Below are positions 7,692 to 15,643 of a stretch of 64,000 bases of DNA, piece after piece. The stretch is from Luteolibacter algae. GTDB lineage: Bacteria > Verrucomicrobiota > Verrucomicrobiia > Verrucomicrobiales > Akkermansiaceae. Where the stretch lies: positions 62,001-126,000 of the forward strand of contig NZ_JBHUIT010000034.1 of assembly GCF_042683045.1 (NCBI RefSeq). Direction: 5' to 3'. Position 1 is the stretch's first letter, and the number at the start of each line of letters is the position of its first letter. The translations under genes were made by a program, and so were the position numbers. The notes under the pieces were generated by a model that saw only the letters and a list, made by a program, of their open reading frames with translations, did no database searches and was not told where the DNA came from.

Positions 7692-8414
7692 ATGATATTG
7701 GGTTTGTGGGAGGCATCTGGACTGATTGAGAAAGGCGGACCGCTTGTATGGGCGCTTCTGGCGCTGGGCTTTTTCGGGACGGTATGCATTGTGGAAAGGT
7801 TTTTCTTTTTTCACAGAGCGAGGATTAATGTCAGTTCTCTTCTGGTGGGCCTTGGCCTGCATGTGAAAAGACGGGCTTTTGCCGAAGCTCTCCATGAGGC
7901 GGCGAGAGCCCCGGGTCCCGTGGGCAGGGTGGCGCACGCCGCGCTTTTACGCTATTATCTGGAGCGCCGGGATCTGGTTGATGTGGTGCGGGAGGCAGGC
8001 CAGATGGAGGTGCCGAAGATCGAAAAGAATATCCGTGGGATCCTGGCGGTAGCACTAATGGCTCCCTTGATCGGGATGTTGGGGACCATGTTGGGGATGA
8101 TTGACGCCTTTCAACGGGTAAATGAACAGGGCGGACTTACCGGGCCGGGCGAGCTTTCCGCTGGCGTCCTCACAGCGCTGATCACCTCGGTGGTGGGGCT
8201 GACGGTTGCCGTGCCGATGTATATTTTCTACCTCTATTTCGTAGGCCGTTCAAAACGCCTGGTCAGTCGGATCGAGCGGGCTGGAATCGAGATTGTCCAC
8301 ATGATCGCGGATGCCCGGGAGGAAGAGGAATATGCGCCATTCCGGGGCGAGGTCCATTTCGGCAAGAAGCAGGCGAAATCCGGCAATAAGGAGCGGATTC
8401 CCGAGGAAAAATGA
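7692..8414 (+). CDS. exbB: MotA/TolQ/ExbB proton channel family protein
   Basis: 240 residues with three transmembrane helices: LVWALLALGFFGTVCIVERFFFF near the N-terminus, then a cytoplasmic loop, then GILAVALMAPLIGMLGTMLGMIDAFQ and GVLTALITSVVGLTVAVPMYIFYLY. The ..P.iGmLGTv.Gmi.aF and T..GL.vAip patterns are diagnostic of ExbB/TolQ. It forms the proton channel that energises an outer-membrane process. First gene of a tightly overlapping operon with exbD, a TonB-like gene and a small zinc-ribbon gene; its stop overlaps exbD by ATGA. The C-terminal tail is charged and cytoplasmic. Confidence 0.9.
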   Translation: MILGLWEASGLIEKGGPLVWALLALGFFGTVCIVERFFFFHRARINVSSLLVGLGLHVKRRAFAEALHEAARAPGPVGRVAHAALLRYYLERRDLVDVVREAGQMEVPKIEKNIRGILAVALMAPLIGMLGTMLGMIDAFQRVNEQGGLTGPGELSAGVLTALITSVVGLTVAVPMYIFYLYFVGRSKRLVSRIERAGIEIVHMIADAREEEEYAPFRGEVHFGKKQAKSGNKERIPEEK

Positions 8415-8866
8415 AGCTGGAAACCACATTGAACGAAAGGCCGGGCTTTCTGCACGCGCTGCCCCTTTTTGATCTGTTCATGCTGGTCACTTTGTTGCTT
8501 TTTATCGGGCCGATGTTCTTGAGCCAAAGCGGCGTCAGCGTTGAAGTGCCTAGCTCGCAATTCCAGATGCAGAGATACCGGGAGTCCATTGTTGTCACCC
8601 TTGGTCCCGGAGAAGTGGAGCCAAGCCTGCACGTGGGACGACAGGCGGTGAGTCTCAGAGAACTCCAGGAAAAACTTGATGCGCTGAAGACCGATGAAGT
8701 CATGTCCCGGGCCATTGTCCTGCTGAAAACCGATATCGGCACTACCGTCGGGATGGAACGGAAAGTGAGTGAAATCATTCTGAAATCCGGATTCAGATTA
8801 GCGCTCGTGGGACGCTCCGAGATTCCCACTGAGCTCCAGGATCCAGCAATATCTCCGGCGGAATGA
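8411..8866 (+). CDS. exbD: ExbD/TolR family biopolymer transport protein
   Basis: 151 residues. A short cytoplasmic N-terminus leads into one membrane helix (PLFDLFMLVTLLLFIGPMFL) whose Asp (LFDLF) is in the place of the proton-carrying Asp of ExbD. The periplasmic part holds VEVPSSQFQM, a VTLGPGE beta strand, and IVLLKTDIGTTVG. Partner of the ExbB channel. The 5' end overlaps exbB by four bases (ATGA), and the 3' end overlaps the next gene the same way, implying coupled translation and fixed stoichiometry. Confidence 0.85.
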   Translation: MKLETTLNERPGFLHALPLFDLFMLVTLLLFIGPMFLSQSGVSVEVPSSQFQMQRYRESIVVTLGPGEVEPSLHVGRQAVSLRELQEKLDALKTDEVMSRAIVLLKTDIGTTVGMERKVSEIILKSGFRLALVGRSEIPTELQDPAISPAE

Positions 8867-9630
8867 TCAAGGACGATTTGATTTTCGAATGGCGACATTC
8901 GGATAGCCATTTGGGCCGTAAATTGTTGGCGCTCGCGCTGGTCGCTGCCGTTTTCAGTATATTGGTGGGGACTATAAATGTGAAGCTGCCGCCGGTGGGT
9001 AGTGAGTCTTTGAAAACAGCATCCGTTATGCGTTTCACCGATGATGCACTTGGCCGGGCATGGCGCTTGAAAGCAGAAGAGGAGGGACCTTTTCCCGGAC
9101 GATTGGATTTCAATAGTGCTGCCAGCCTCGCGGAGTGGGAAAGGGCACTGCGTCCTGCGGGGGACTCGCATTGGCTGGACTATGAAATCGAAACCGTGCC
9201 GCTGCCGAAGAATACGGAAATCGAGAATCACCGGCTCGCGGAAAAAGGTGTCCAGGTTTTTCCGAAGCGGCAGCGCAAACTCGAGGCGGCAGCCGAGCGC
9301 GTTCATGAACATCTCCGTATGCCGGTATTGATTCCCTTCAGCCAAGAGGCACTGAAATGGATGCCGGATGAATTGCCGGAATTCGCCCCGCCTCTGGAGG
9401 AAGGAGCTGTTCCGGCTTCGTGGAGATTCACGCTCTCGCTCCGCGCGAATGGGACGGTTGATCAGTGTTTTTCCCTGCTGGGTGGCAATGAACCGGGCGT
9501 TCAGGAGATGATCGACTGGCTAAAAAGCTTACATTTCAAAAGGACCGCCGGGAAGGCGGACGGGGAGCGCTGGCTCGGCCTCAGGGTGGAATTTATCAAC
9601 AAGGAGAATCATGGATCTGACGCTGAATGA
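8863..9630 (+). CDS. TonB-like periplasmic energy-transducing protein (tentative)
   Basis: 255 residues with one N-terminal membrane anchor (LLALALVAAVFSILVGTINV) and a periplasmic body. The last ~70 residues (SWRFTLSLRANGTVDQCFSLLGG...WLKSLHFKR) look like the beta-alpha-beta end of TonB-type transducers, where a G.V..v.v..sSG strand is followed by a helix. The typical long Pro-Lys spacer is missing; an Arg/Glu-rich segment stands in its place. The assignment rests mainly on position directly after exbB-exbD, with ATGA overlap. Could also be a TolA-like or unrelated operon protein. Confidence 0.6.
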   Translation: MIKDDLIFEWRHSDSHLGRKLLALALVAAVFSILVGTINVKLPPVGSESLKTASVMRFTDDALGRAWRLKAEEEGPFPGRLDFNSAASLAEWERALRPAGDSHWLDYEIETVPLPKNTEIENHRLAEKGVQVFPKRQRKLEAAAERVHEHLRMPVLIPFSQEALKWMPDELPEFAPPLEEGAVPASWRFTLSLRANGTVDQCFSLLGGNEPGVQEMIDWLKSLHFKRTAGKADGERWLGLRVEFINKENHGSDAE

Positions 9631-9850
9631 ACTGGTAATGAGCATCGTTCTCGGCAGCCTATTGATTGTCTCGGTTTTATCGGTCGGTTCGCGCCTGCTA
9701 CACTCTCGCTCGGAAGTGAAACTTGCCAGGATGCGGACAACCTGCCGCCTCTGCGGACATGTGTTTCTCAATGACTCTTCGGGGAATCTCATCCATTGTC
9801 CTTCCTGCGATGCGCTCAACCGCAAGCAACGCAATGGGAAGTTGGGTTGA
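9611..9850 (+). CDS. Small membrane protein with a zinc ribbon
   Basis: 79 residues: one membrane helix (LVMSIVLGSLLIVSVLSVG), then a cytoplasmic CRLCGHVF...HCPSCD pair of CxxC motifs that should bind one zinc ion. No named family recognised. Its start lies 20 bases inside the preceding gene, so it belongs to the exbB-exbD-TonB-like operon; a structural or quality-control role for that complex is a guess. Confidence 0.65.
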   Translation: MDLTLNELVMSIVLGSLLIVSVLSVGSRLLHSRSEVKLARMRTTCRLCGHVFLNDSSGNLIHCPSCDALNRKQRNGKLG

Positions 9851-9867
9851 TGCGGGAGAAAGCCGTG

Positions 9868-9881
9868 CTAACTGCAGTTAG
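9868..9881. repeat. Perfect 14-bp palindrome CTAACTGCAGTTAG
   Basis: Lies between the zinc-ribbon gene and the beta-helix gene, nested in a looser AGCCG...CGGCT dyad and followed by an A-run. It could be an operator or part of a weak terminator. Confidence 0.35.
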
Positions 9882-9954
9882 TTAAAAAAATGCGGCTTAT
9901 CTGAAAATATTTCGTGCCGATACTCGATCTCGGTGGTTAATCTCAGCCAAACCC

Positions 9955-10860
9955 ATGCAAGCAACCTTTCTTCCACCATATCATTCAGTTCTCTGTGCCC
10001 CAATAACTGCAAACCGTGAGCTTGCAGCCTGTCTAATCGCAAACGTCCCGATGATTGATCTCCTATCCGCAGAGCTCACGAGAGCGGGATTCCAAATCGT
10101 GGAAAATGCCGAGGCCGGACCACGGACACTGCGAATCCCGATCGATACATGGATTGAGCTTGGAGCATTGCTCATGCTCGGCAGAAACGAGAAATCCGCC
10201 CGTCTATGTGATTCCGATGGAGTTGTGCTCGCCTGGAAAGGCGAAGAGAGCCCCGGGGATTGCGAAGAAGAAATCCGGACGGAAGCGGGCTGTTTCCCAA
10301 TCGTGTATCCGTGGGATCTGCTACGCATGAACGAGGAGGTCGTTGCACTGATGGATGAAAGCTCGATTGTGGGAGAAGTCAGCCCGCTGGCGACCATTTC
10401 CGGCTCGGTGCGGTTGGGACAGGGATCTCGTATTCTCCCAGGCTCGGTCGTGGAAGGTCCTGTCGTTATCGGCCCGAATACCCAGATTGGGCCGAATGCG
10501 CTCATTCGTGGTGCGACGAGTATCGGAGCCAATTGCTACATCGGCCACGGGGCGGAGGTGAAAAACTCGATCATCTACCCGAATACCTATATTTCACGTC
10601 ACTGTTACATCGGGGATTCTATAATCGGCTCCCACGTGACCCTGGGCTCCGGCACGCGCACCGAGAATCATCGCCATGACGGCAGAAACCATGTTTCCAT
10701 GGTCCGTGGAAATGAGGTGAACACAGAGCGGACAAAGGTCGGAACCTTCATCGGCGATGGTGTCCGCACCGGGGTGAATACTTCCATTGAAGCTGCGGTG
10801 AAGATTGGTGTCGGGCGTATGACCAAGCCAGGGGCGGTCATCGACAAAGATCTAATGTGA
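9955..10860 (+). CDS. Left-handed beta-helix acyl/nucleotidyl-transferase-like protein
   Basis: 301 residues. Residues ~1-120 have no recognised domain. From ~residue 137 on there are repeated hexapeptides of the LbH type (VGEVSPLATISGSVRLG, GPVVIGPNTQIGPNALIRG, CYIGHGAEV, HCYIGDSIIGSHVTLGSGT), ending with GVNTSIEAAVKIGVG. This resembles the C-terminal acetyltransferase half of GlmU and sugar-1-phosphate nucleotidylyltransferase tails (for example HRHDGRNHV, IGDGVRTGVNT), but there is no N-terminal Rossmann GxGTRM motif. A sugar or lipid acyltransferase or a scaffold is possible. Stands alone upstream of the two-component system. Confidence 0.7.
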   Translation: MQATFLPPYHSVLCAPITANRELAACLIANVPMIDLLSAELTRAGFQIVENAEAGPRTLRIPIDTWIELGALLMLGRNEKSARLCDSDGVVLAWKGEESPGDCEEEIRTEAGCFPIVYPWDLLRMNEEVVALMDESSIVGEVSPLATISGSVRLGQGSRILPGSVVEGPVVIGPNTQIGPNALIRGATSIGANCYIGHGAEVKNSIIYPNTYISRHCYIGDSIIGSHVTLGSGTRTENHRHDGRNHVSMVRGNEVNTERTKVGTFIGDGVRTGVNTSIEAAVKIGVGRMTKPGAVIDKDLM

Positions 10861-10873
10861 CCAAACTGTCACA
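10856..10873. promoter_or_regulatory. Dyad TGTGAC-N6-GTCACA before the response-regulator gene
   Basis: Perfect 6-bp arms with a 6-base spacer, overlapping the stop of the beta-helix gene and ending 20 bases before the response-regulator start. Resembles the dyad at 5990-6007. Regulator unknown. Confidence 0.35.
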
Positions 10874-10893
10874 ATCCATCCATTCCCGATCTC

Positions 10894-11604
10894 ATGAGCC
10901 AAGAGCTACACCATGCAGCGATGCAAAGAGTTTTGATTGTTGAGGATGAGGTGGATATCGCGGATCTGATCATGTTTAACCTACAGCGGGCAGGTTACGA
11001 AGTGCTCAAGGCGCATGACGGCATCGCAGGGACGGAAATAGCGATCCGCGAGCGCCCGGATCTGATGGTGCTCGATCTGATGCTACCGGGCCGTGATGGC
11101 TACTCGGTATTCCGTGAAGTCCGCAGGGATGCACGGACCGCGCATATTCCGGTAATTATGCTCACTGCCAGAGCGCAGACAGAAGATCGCATACAAGGTC
11201 TCGAGGCTGGTGCTGATGATTACCTTACCAAACCGTTCAGCCCCAAGGAATTGGTTCTCAGGGTGAACGCTATTCTGAAGCGTGCAGACGCACCTCCCGG
11301 TGCGGTGGAATACGAGTTTGGTCCATTTCGCTTCGATAAGAATTCAGTGAAGTTCTATCTTGAGAACGAGCCTCTCGATCTCACTTCCACCGAGTTTAAA
11401 CTCCTCCTCTTCCTTTGTGAGCGATCGGGAAAACCTCAGGATCGCAATGATCTCCACCGCACGGTTTGGGGTTATAGTGACGAGGTGCATAGCCGCACGC
11501 TTGATACGCATATGAAACGCCTTCGGCAGAAGCTTGGCGCACACGGCGCCATCATTGAGACAGTCAGGGGCGTGGGCTATCAGGTGGCCAGTCTGGTTTC
11601 ATGA
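10894..11604 (+). CDS. phoB: Response regulator, PhoB/OmpR family
   Basis: 236 residues. Receiver domain: acidic pair in VEDEVDIADL, phosphoacceptor Asp in LMVLDLMLPGRDG, Thr in VIMLTARAQ and Lys in YLTKPFSPKEL. The C-terminal winged helix begins YEFGPFRFD and contains DLTSTEFKLLLFLCE and the recognition segment SRTLDTHMKRLRQKLG. It should activate transcription when phosphorylated by the adjacent kinase. The gene overlaps the kinase gene by four bases. An ATG at 10921 (MQRVLIVEDE) is an equally good start. The name phoB is by similarity; phosphate control is not proven here. Confidence 0.88.
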   Translation: MSQELHHAAMQRVLIVEDEVDIADLIMFNLQRAGYEVLKAHDGIAGTEIAIRERPDLMVLDLMLPGRDGYSVFREVRRDARTAHIPVIMLTARAQTEDRIQGLEAGADDYLTKPFSPKELVLRVNAILKRADAPPGAVEYEFGPFRFDKNSVKFYLENEPLDLTSTEFKLLLFLCERSGKPQDRNDLHRTVWGYSDEVHSRTLDTHMKRLRQKLGAHGAIIETVRGVGYQVASLVS

Positions 11605-12815
11605 TGAGTCCGTTAACTATTTTTCTGATCGCCGCTGTTCTCGGAGTCCTATTGATCCAGATCTACAGGCTGAAGCGATCCCGTAAAGAATACGAATCCC
11701 AGGTGAAAGCCTGGAAACTACGCTTAGAACTTGATCTCAAACAAGCCAGAGACGAACGCAACCGCCTACTTGATGCACTCGGGGACGCATTTCTCATCGT
11801 GGATGGGGATGCAAACATCCGCTTTGCAAATGCGGCGGCGCAAAACCTTTTCCGCGGCCGGGTTCTCACTGGCAGACCTGTATCGGAAGCATTTCTCGAT
11901 CCGCGTCTTGCCGATGCCCTTATCCAGTGTCTGGAAACAGGAGAGCCAGTGCAATCGCGCGTGGTTCTTCCCCAACAGACTTCTCCTCTCGGTGATTTGG
12001 AAACCCGTGGCACAAATGCATGGATTATTGATGCGGCGCAGCTGTCCGATACTCCCAATGGCAACCCGAACACCCGCGTTGTGATCAGAGACGTCACATC
12101 CGAGTATCAGCTCGATCAGATTCGCAAAGATTTTGTGGCAAACGCTTCCCACGAGCTGCGCACACCTTTGGCCATCATCAATGGATATCTGGAAAATCTA
12201 CTCGATGACGGGATGATCGATGAGCCGGAAATGGCTCGCCGTTTCCTTTCGGTCATGAAAAAACATACGGAGAGGATTTCACGGATCGTCGAAGATATGT
12301 TGGTAATTTCCCGGCTGGAATCCGGTGAAGCCTCGGCCATCAAAATTGAGCCATTCAAGCTCCGATCATGTATCAAAGATGTGCTGGAGCGTTTGGAATC
12401 TGTGATTCAGAACCAAAAAGCATCGGTTAGCGTCCTCCTCAATGATGATGCAATCACTCTTTACGGCGATCGATTCTATTGGACACAGGTTTTGTTCAAT
12501 CTTGTTGAAAATGCGTTGAAACAAAATCCTTACAAGGATCTGAAAATTGAGATCGGCTCCGAGGAAACCGGGAGCTGCTTCCGGATTTGGGTCAGCGACA
12601 ATGGGGTGGGCATTCCTAGCGCGGATCTGCCGCATATTTTCCGTAGATTCTATCGCGTGGAAAAACATCATTCCCAGATGGAAATCAAGGGCACTGGCCT
12701 GGGGCTTTCCATCGTGAAGCGCGCGATCGAGGCTCATGAGGGGACAATCACCGTGACGTCCACTCCAGGGCGTGAAACGAAATTTTTAATGACCATTCCA
12801 AAAAACCAAGCCTAG
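11601..12815 (+). CDS. phoR: Sensor histidine kinase, PhoR-like
   Basis: 404 residues. One N-terminal membrane helix (PLTIFLIAAVLGVLLIQIY) with almost no periplasmic part, a coiled-coil-like linker, a PAS domain (about residues 50-170: LGDAFLIVDGDANIRFANAAAQ), HisKA with FVANASHELRTPL (His ~ residue 187), and HATPase_c with N box ENALKQN, DNGVGIP and GTGLGLSIVK. This architecture is that of PhoR of phosphate signalling, which senses through the Pst transporter rather than a periplasmic domain. Paired with the upstream response regulator; nadD starts 10 bases after it. Confidence 0.88.
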   Translation: MMSPLTIFLIAAVLGVLLIQIYRLKRSRKEYESQVKAWKLRLELDLKQARDERNRLLDALGDAFLIVDGDANIRFANAAAQNLFRGRVLTGRPVSEAFLDPRLADALIQCLETGEPVQSRVVLPQQTSPLGDLETRGTNAWIIDAAQLSDTPNGNPNTRVVIRDVTSEYQLDQIRKDFVANASHELRTPLAIINGYLENLLDDGMIDEPEMARRFLSVMKKHTERISRIVEDMLVISRLESGEASAIKIEPFKLRSCIKDVLERLESVIQNQKASVSVLLNDDAITLYGDRFYWTQVLFNLVENALKQNPYKDLKIEIGSEETGSCFRIWVSDNGVGIPSADLPHIFRRFYRVEKHHSQMEIKGTGLGLSIVKRAIEAHEGTITVTSTPGRETKFLMTIPKNQA

Positions 12816-12824
12816 GCTGGCGAC

Positions 12825-13433
12825 ATGGACAACGTCTGTTACGCAGCCCGTTTCGGGCAATATGAACGGCGCAAAATTGGTGTCTTCGGAGGTTCGTTCG
12901 ATCCGGTGCACGAGGGTCACATCCATCTGGCTACCCTCGCAAAGGAGGCTGTGGAACTGGACGAGGTTTGGTTTCTACCGTGTGGCGTCTCCCCGCATAA
13001 GATGGAAACTCCACCCAGTGATGGAGCCCTGCGGGCGCATTGGCTGCGCATTGCGATTGCGGGGCTGCCTTGGGCAAAGGTAAGCGATATCGAGTTAACC
13101 GCTGAAGGCCCATCCTATTCATATCTTACGCTCCGGAGGCTTTCAGAAAAATATCCGGCCAACGACTGGTATTGGATTATGGGCGGGGACCAATGGACAG
13201 CCCTGCCAAGGTGGAAAAACTCCGAAACGATCGCAAAATTAGCAAGTTTCATCGTCCTGGCACGGGACGGCGTTGCGATCGATCCCCGGCCCGGATACCG
13301 GTTGCATACTGTGACAGGGGAGCATCCCGCCTCCGCCACAGCCATCCGCGCGGCATTGGCTGCCGGTGAGAAAGATATTCCTTACCTCGACAAAGATGTC
13401 GCCAGTGCAATCCGGTCAAAAACTTCCTACTGA
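12825..13433 (+). CDS. nadD: Nicotinate-nucleotide adenylyltransferase
   Basis: Makes deamido-NAD from nicotinate mononucleotide and ATP. The nucleotidyltransferase signature GVFGGSFDPVHEGHIHLA (about residues 19-36) contains the HxGH-like motif. WFLPCGVSPHK follows, and at the C-terminus SATAIRAALAAGE stands for the ISST.iR motif. About 202 residues, with a ~15-residue N-terminal extension not usual in the family; an internal start cannot be excluded. Likely co-transcribed with the two-component genes. Confidence 0.9.
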   Translation: MDNVCYAARFGQYERRKIGVFGGSFDPVHEGHIHLATLAKEAVELDEVWFLPCGVSPHKMETPPSDGALRAHWLRIAIAGLPWAKVSDIELTAEGPSYSYLTLRRLSEKYPANDWYWIMGGDQWTALPRWKNSETIAKLASFIVLARDGVAIDPRPGYRLHTVTGEHPASATAIRAALAAGEKDIPYLDKDVASAIRSKTSY

Positions 13434-13452
13434 TGTAGACTGGGATTGCCCC

Positions 13453-13470
13453 TTGTGAAAAAATTCACAA
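13453..13470. promoter_or_regulatory. CRP/FNR-type site TTGTGAA-N4-TTCACAA upstream of nuoF
   Basis: An 18-bp dyad with 7-bp arms (spacer AAAA) that contains the TGTGA-N6-TCACA core of CRP-family operators. It ends about 60 bases before the nuoF start. An identical arm/spacer layout is found before actA at 61873-61890. Confidence 0.55.
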
Positions 13471-13529
13471 AGATAGAAAATCCGATTGGCCATCGCCTTT
13501 GATTTCTCCATATTCCCCGCGTCGCACAC

Positions 13530-14927
13530 ATGATCTCCTATACCAAACAACCTCACGAGCGCGAATACCGGCTCATTTTCAAGAATATCGACCGTGAAGG
13601 TTGGGACCCTTCCATCGACACCTACATGTCCGATGGTGGCTATGATGATCTCAAAAAAGCCTTCACAATGGCTCCGAAGGACATCACGGAAGAAGTCAAG
13701 AAATCCGGTCTGCGGGGCCGTGGTGGCGCTGGTTTCCCGACTGGGATGAAGTGGACGTTCATCCCGCCGAACAATACAAAGCCGATCTACCTGATCTGCA
13801 ATGGAGACGAGTCCGAGCCGGGCACCTTCAAGGACCGGTATATCGTCCACCAGGATCCCCACCAGCTGATCGAGGGGATGATCATTTCCTGTTTTGCCGT
13901 TGGTGCGCATACAGCATATATCTATCTCCGCGAGGAGTTTCCACAGGCTGCATTGATTGTGGAAAACGCGATCGAAGAGGCCCGTGCCAAAGGCTTCATC
14001 GGTAAAAATATTTTTGGTTCCGGGTTCGACCTAGAAATTTTCGTCCATCGCGGTGCCGGTGCCTACATCTGCGGTGAGGAAACCGGCCTGATCGAATCGT
14101 TGGAAGGAAAGCGGCCCTATCCACGCATCAAGCCTCCATACTTTCCAGCGGCACTCGGGCTCTATATGTGTCCGACGATCGTGAACAATGTCGAGTCACT
14201 CTGTCATGTAAAACACATCGTCCGCATGGGTGGCGATGAGTATGCGAAGCTTGGCGTGGCACGCAATACCGGAACCCGTATTCTCTGTGTATCCGGAGAT
14301 GTAAAGAAACCCGGCTACTTCGAGGTTGAAGTGGGCAAGGTCACAATGCGGGAACTGCTATATGATATGTGTGGAGGTCCGAAGGACGGGCGCGAAATCA
14401 AGGCTGTGATCCCGGGAGGCTCCTCATCCAAAATTCTCAAGGCAAATGAGGTCTTCAAACTTCGCAACCCGGATGGCTCTGAACGGGAATTGAATTTCTG
14501 GGATATTCCGATGGACTTTGATTCTCTTGCCGCCTGCGGCTCAATGGCGGGTTCCGGCGGTGTGATTGTCCTTGATGATACCCGGAAAATGTCCTGGGTG
14601 TTGAACAATCTGAATGCCTTCTATGCCCATGAATCATGTGGCCAATGCACTCCTTGTCGGGAGGGTTCCACGTGGATGCGGAAGATTTCCGATCGCTTGG
14701 TGGCAGGTAAAGCCACCCCTGAGGATATCGAGACGCTTGAGAGTGTTGCCTATCAAATCGACGGCCGCACGATTTGTGCTTTCGGAGAAGCTTCTTCATG
14801 GCCGGTGGAAGCTATTATCGCAAAGTTTCGGGACGAATTGCTTGCTGATACCCACGAGAATATCCCCACGGCAATCACTAATCCGGAAGCTGCCGAGCAA
14901 CAGAAGTTCCTATTGGCCCACAAATAA
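13530..14927 (+). CDS. nuoF: NADH-quinone oxidoreductase subunit F (NADH-binding, FMN and 4Fe-4S)
   Basis: 465 residues. Complex I entry subunit: binds NADH and FMN and passes electrons to an N3 [4Fe-4S] cluster. Seen: GLRGRGGAGFPTGMKW, the NADH-binding CNGDESEPGTFKDR, GAGAYICGEETGLIESLEG, and the cluster ligands ESCGQCTPCREGS with the distant Cys in GRTICAFGEA. Complete. It stands alone in this window: no nuoE or nuoG is adjacent, with nadD before it and a terminator right after it. A CRP-type dyad precedes it. NAD-linked hydrogenase/formate dehydrogenase beta subunits share this fold, but the length and motifs favour NuoF. Confidence 0.9.
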   Translation: MISYTKQPHEREYRLIFKNIDREGWDPSIDTYMSDGGYDDLKKAFTMAPKDITEEVKKSGLRGRGGAGFPTGMKWTFIPPNNTKPIYLICNGDESEPGTFKDRYIVHQDPHQLIEGMIISCFAVGAHTAYIYLREEFPQAALIVENAIEEARAKGFIGKNIFGSGFDLEIFVHRGAGAYICGEETGLIESLEGKRPYPRIKPPYFPAALGLYMCPTIVNNVESLCHVKHIVRMGGDEYAKLGVARNTGTRILCVSGDVKKPGYFEVEVGKVTMRELLYDMCGGPKDGREIKAVIPGGSSSKILKANEVFKLRNPDGSERELNFWDIPMDFDSLAACGSMAGSGGVIVLDDTRKMSWVLNNLNAFYAHESCGQCTPCREGSTWMRKISDRLVAGKATPEDIETLESVAYQIDGRTICAFGEASSWPVEAIIAKFRDELLADTHENIPTAITNPEAAEQQKFLLAHK

Positions 14928-14952
14928 TAGTAGCGTAAAAGCTCATCACTTC

Positions 14953-14992
14953 CCCGGACTGGCATTGAATACTCTGTTTGTCCGGGTTTTTT
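14953..14992 (+). terminator. Intrinsic terminator after nuoF
   Basis: CCCGGAC (14953-14959) pairs with GTCCGGG (14980-14986) around a 20-nt loop, followed by TTTTTT (14987-14992). It ends six bases before the next start codon, so that gene may have its promoter inside this region. Confidence 0.7.
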
Positions 14993-14997
14993 GTGCT

Positions 14998-15474
14998 ATG
15001 AAACATTGGAAATCGCGCCCGCTAACAGCCGGAGAAATTCACATAGGGCAGGAAATCTTTTCCGATAAAATTGATTGGCGGCAAATTCGCATCCTGCGTG
15101 AAAAAGCGGTGTTTTTTCAATCTCCTGAGGTGACCATGGCTCCAGATGGCAATATTTGGTTCCATCCCGAAGGACGTCTGGCGAGAAGCGAAGATATTGA
15201 TGACTTTTCGAAGTCCAACCTACGGATCCGTGCCCACCTAATTCATGAACTGACCCATGTCTACCAGTTTCAACACGGCATTAACTTGGTTCTGGAAAAA
15301 GTTCTGTTGTTTTTCAAACACGGGCCGCTGGGAGGATACAATTATACCCGGACGGCAGATGAGAAATTCTCCAGCTACAACATCGAACAACAGGCCTGTA
15401 TATTGGCCGATCACTATACCTTTTGTGAGGAGAACGGCCTATCAATGGAAATCGAGATGTCTTTGGGCGAGTAA
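14998..15474 (+). CDS. HExxH zinc-metallopeptidase-like protein
   Basis: 158 residues starting MKHWKSRPLTAGEIH. A central HELTHVYQFQHG motif (about residues 84-95) is an HExxH zinc site plus a conserved Q/H segment as seen in small Rhs/VgrG- or eCIS-associated metallopeptidase-like domains. Close to the motif come LLFFKHGPLGGYNYTR and FSSYNIEQQACILADHY, where the Glu of EQQA may be the third zinc ligand. No signal peptide, so probably cytoplasmic. The larger reading frame from 14614 is just the end of nuoF in another frame. Stands alone; no secretion genes next to it. Confidence 0.65.
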   Translation: MKHWKSRPLTAGEIHIGQEIFSDKIDWRQIRILREKAVFFQSPEVTMAPDGNIWFHPEGRLARSEDIDDFSKSNLRIRAHLIHELTHVYQFQHGINLVLEKVLLFFKHGPLGGYNYTRTADEKFSSYNIEQQACILADHYTFCEENGLSMEIEMSLGE

Positions 15475-15488
15475 GACATCTCGATTTC
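15448..15488. repeat. Strong stem-loop spanning the stop codon of the HExxH gene
   Basis: GAAATCGAGATGTC (15448-15461) and GACATCTCGATTTC (15475-15488) form a 14-bp perfect stem around a 13-nt loop that holds the stop codon (15472-15474). No T-run on either side. It also lies 11 bases beyond the end of the converging small minus-strand gene, so it may serve as a shared 3' stabiliser. Confidence 0.6.
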
Positions 15489-15499
15489 GGTTTGAAAAG

Positions 15500-15637
15500 T
15501 TAGATGATCCCGAAAAGCAGCAAACCTATCGGAATGACGAAGCCCATCGATAAGCTCAGTCCAAGTGGAACGAAGCCCCAGTGGCGTTTGTCTCCGCAGC
15601 TTTCAGCCAGGTTGTAGAAGAGTGTTGGGAGTTGCAT
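15500..15637 (-). CDS. Predicted 45-residue membrane protein
   Basis: Reads MQLPTLFYNLAESCGDKRHW then a hydrophobic segment (FVPLGLSLSMGFVIPIGLLLFGII) to the stop. One membrane helix, amphipathic head. No strong ribosome-binding site is seen. It sits just downstream of the DRDRR-rich lipoprotein gene on the same strand (gap of 6 bases), so it may be co-transcribed. Could be chance. Confidence 0.4.
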   Translation of the reverse strand: MQLPTLFYNLAESCGDKRHWGFVPLGLSLSMGFVIPIGLLLFGII

Positions 15638-15643
15638 GAGATT

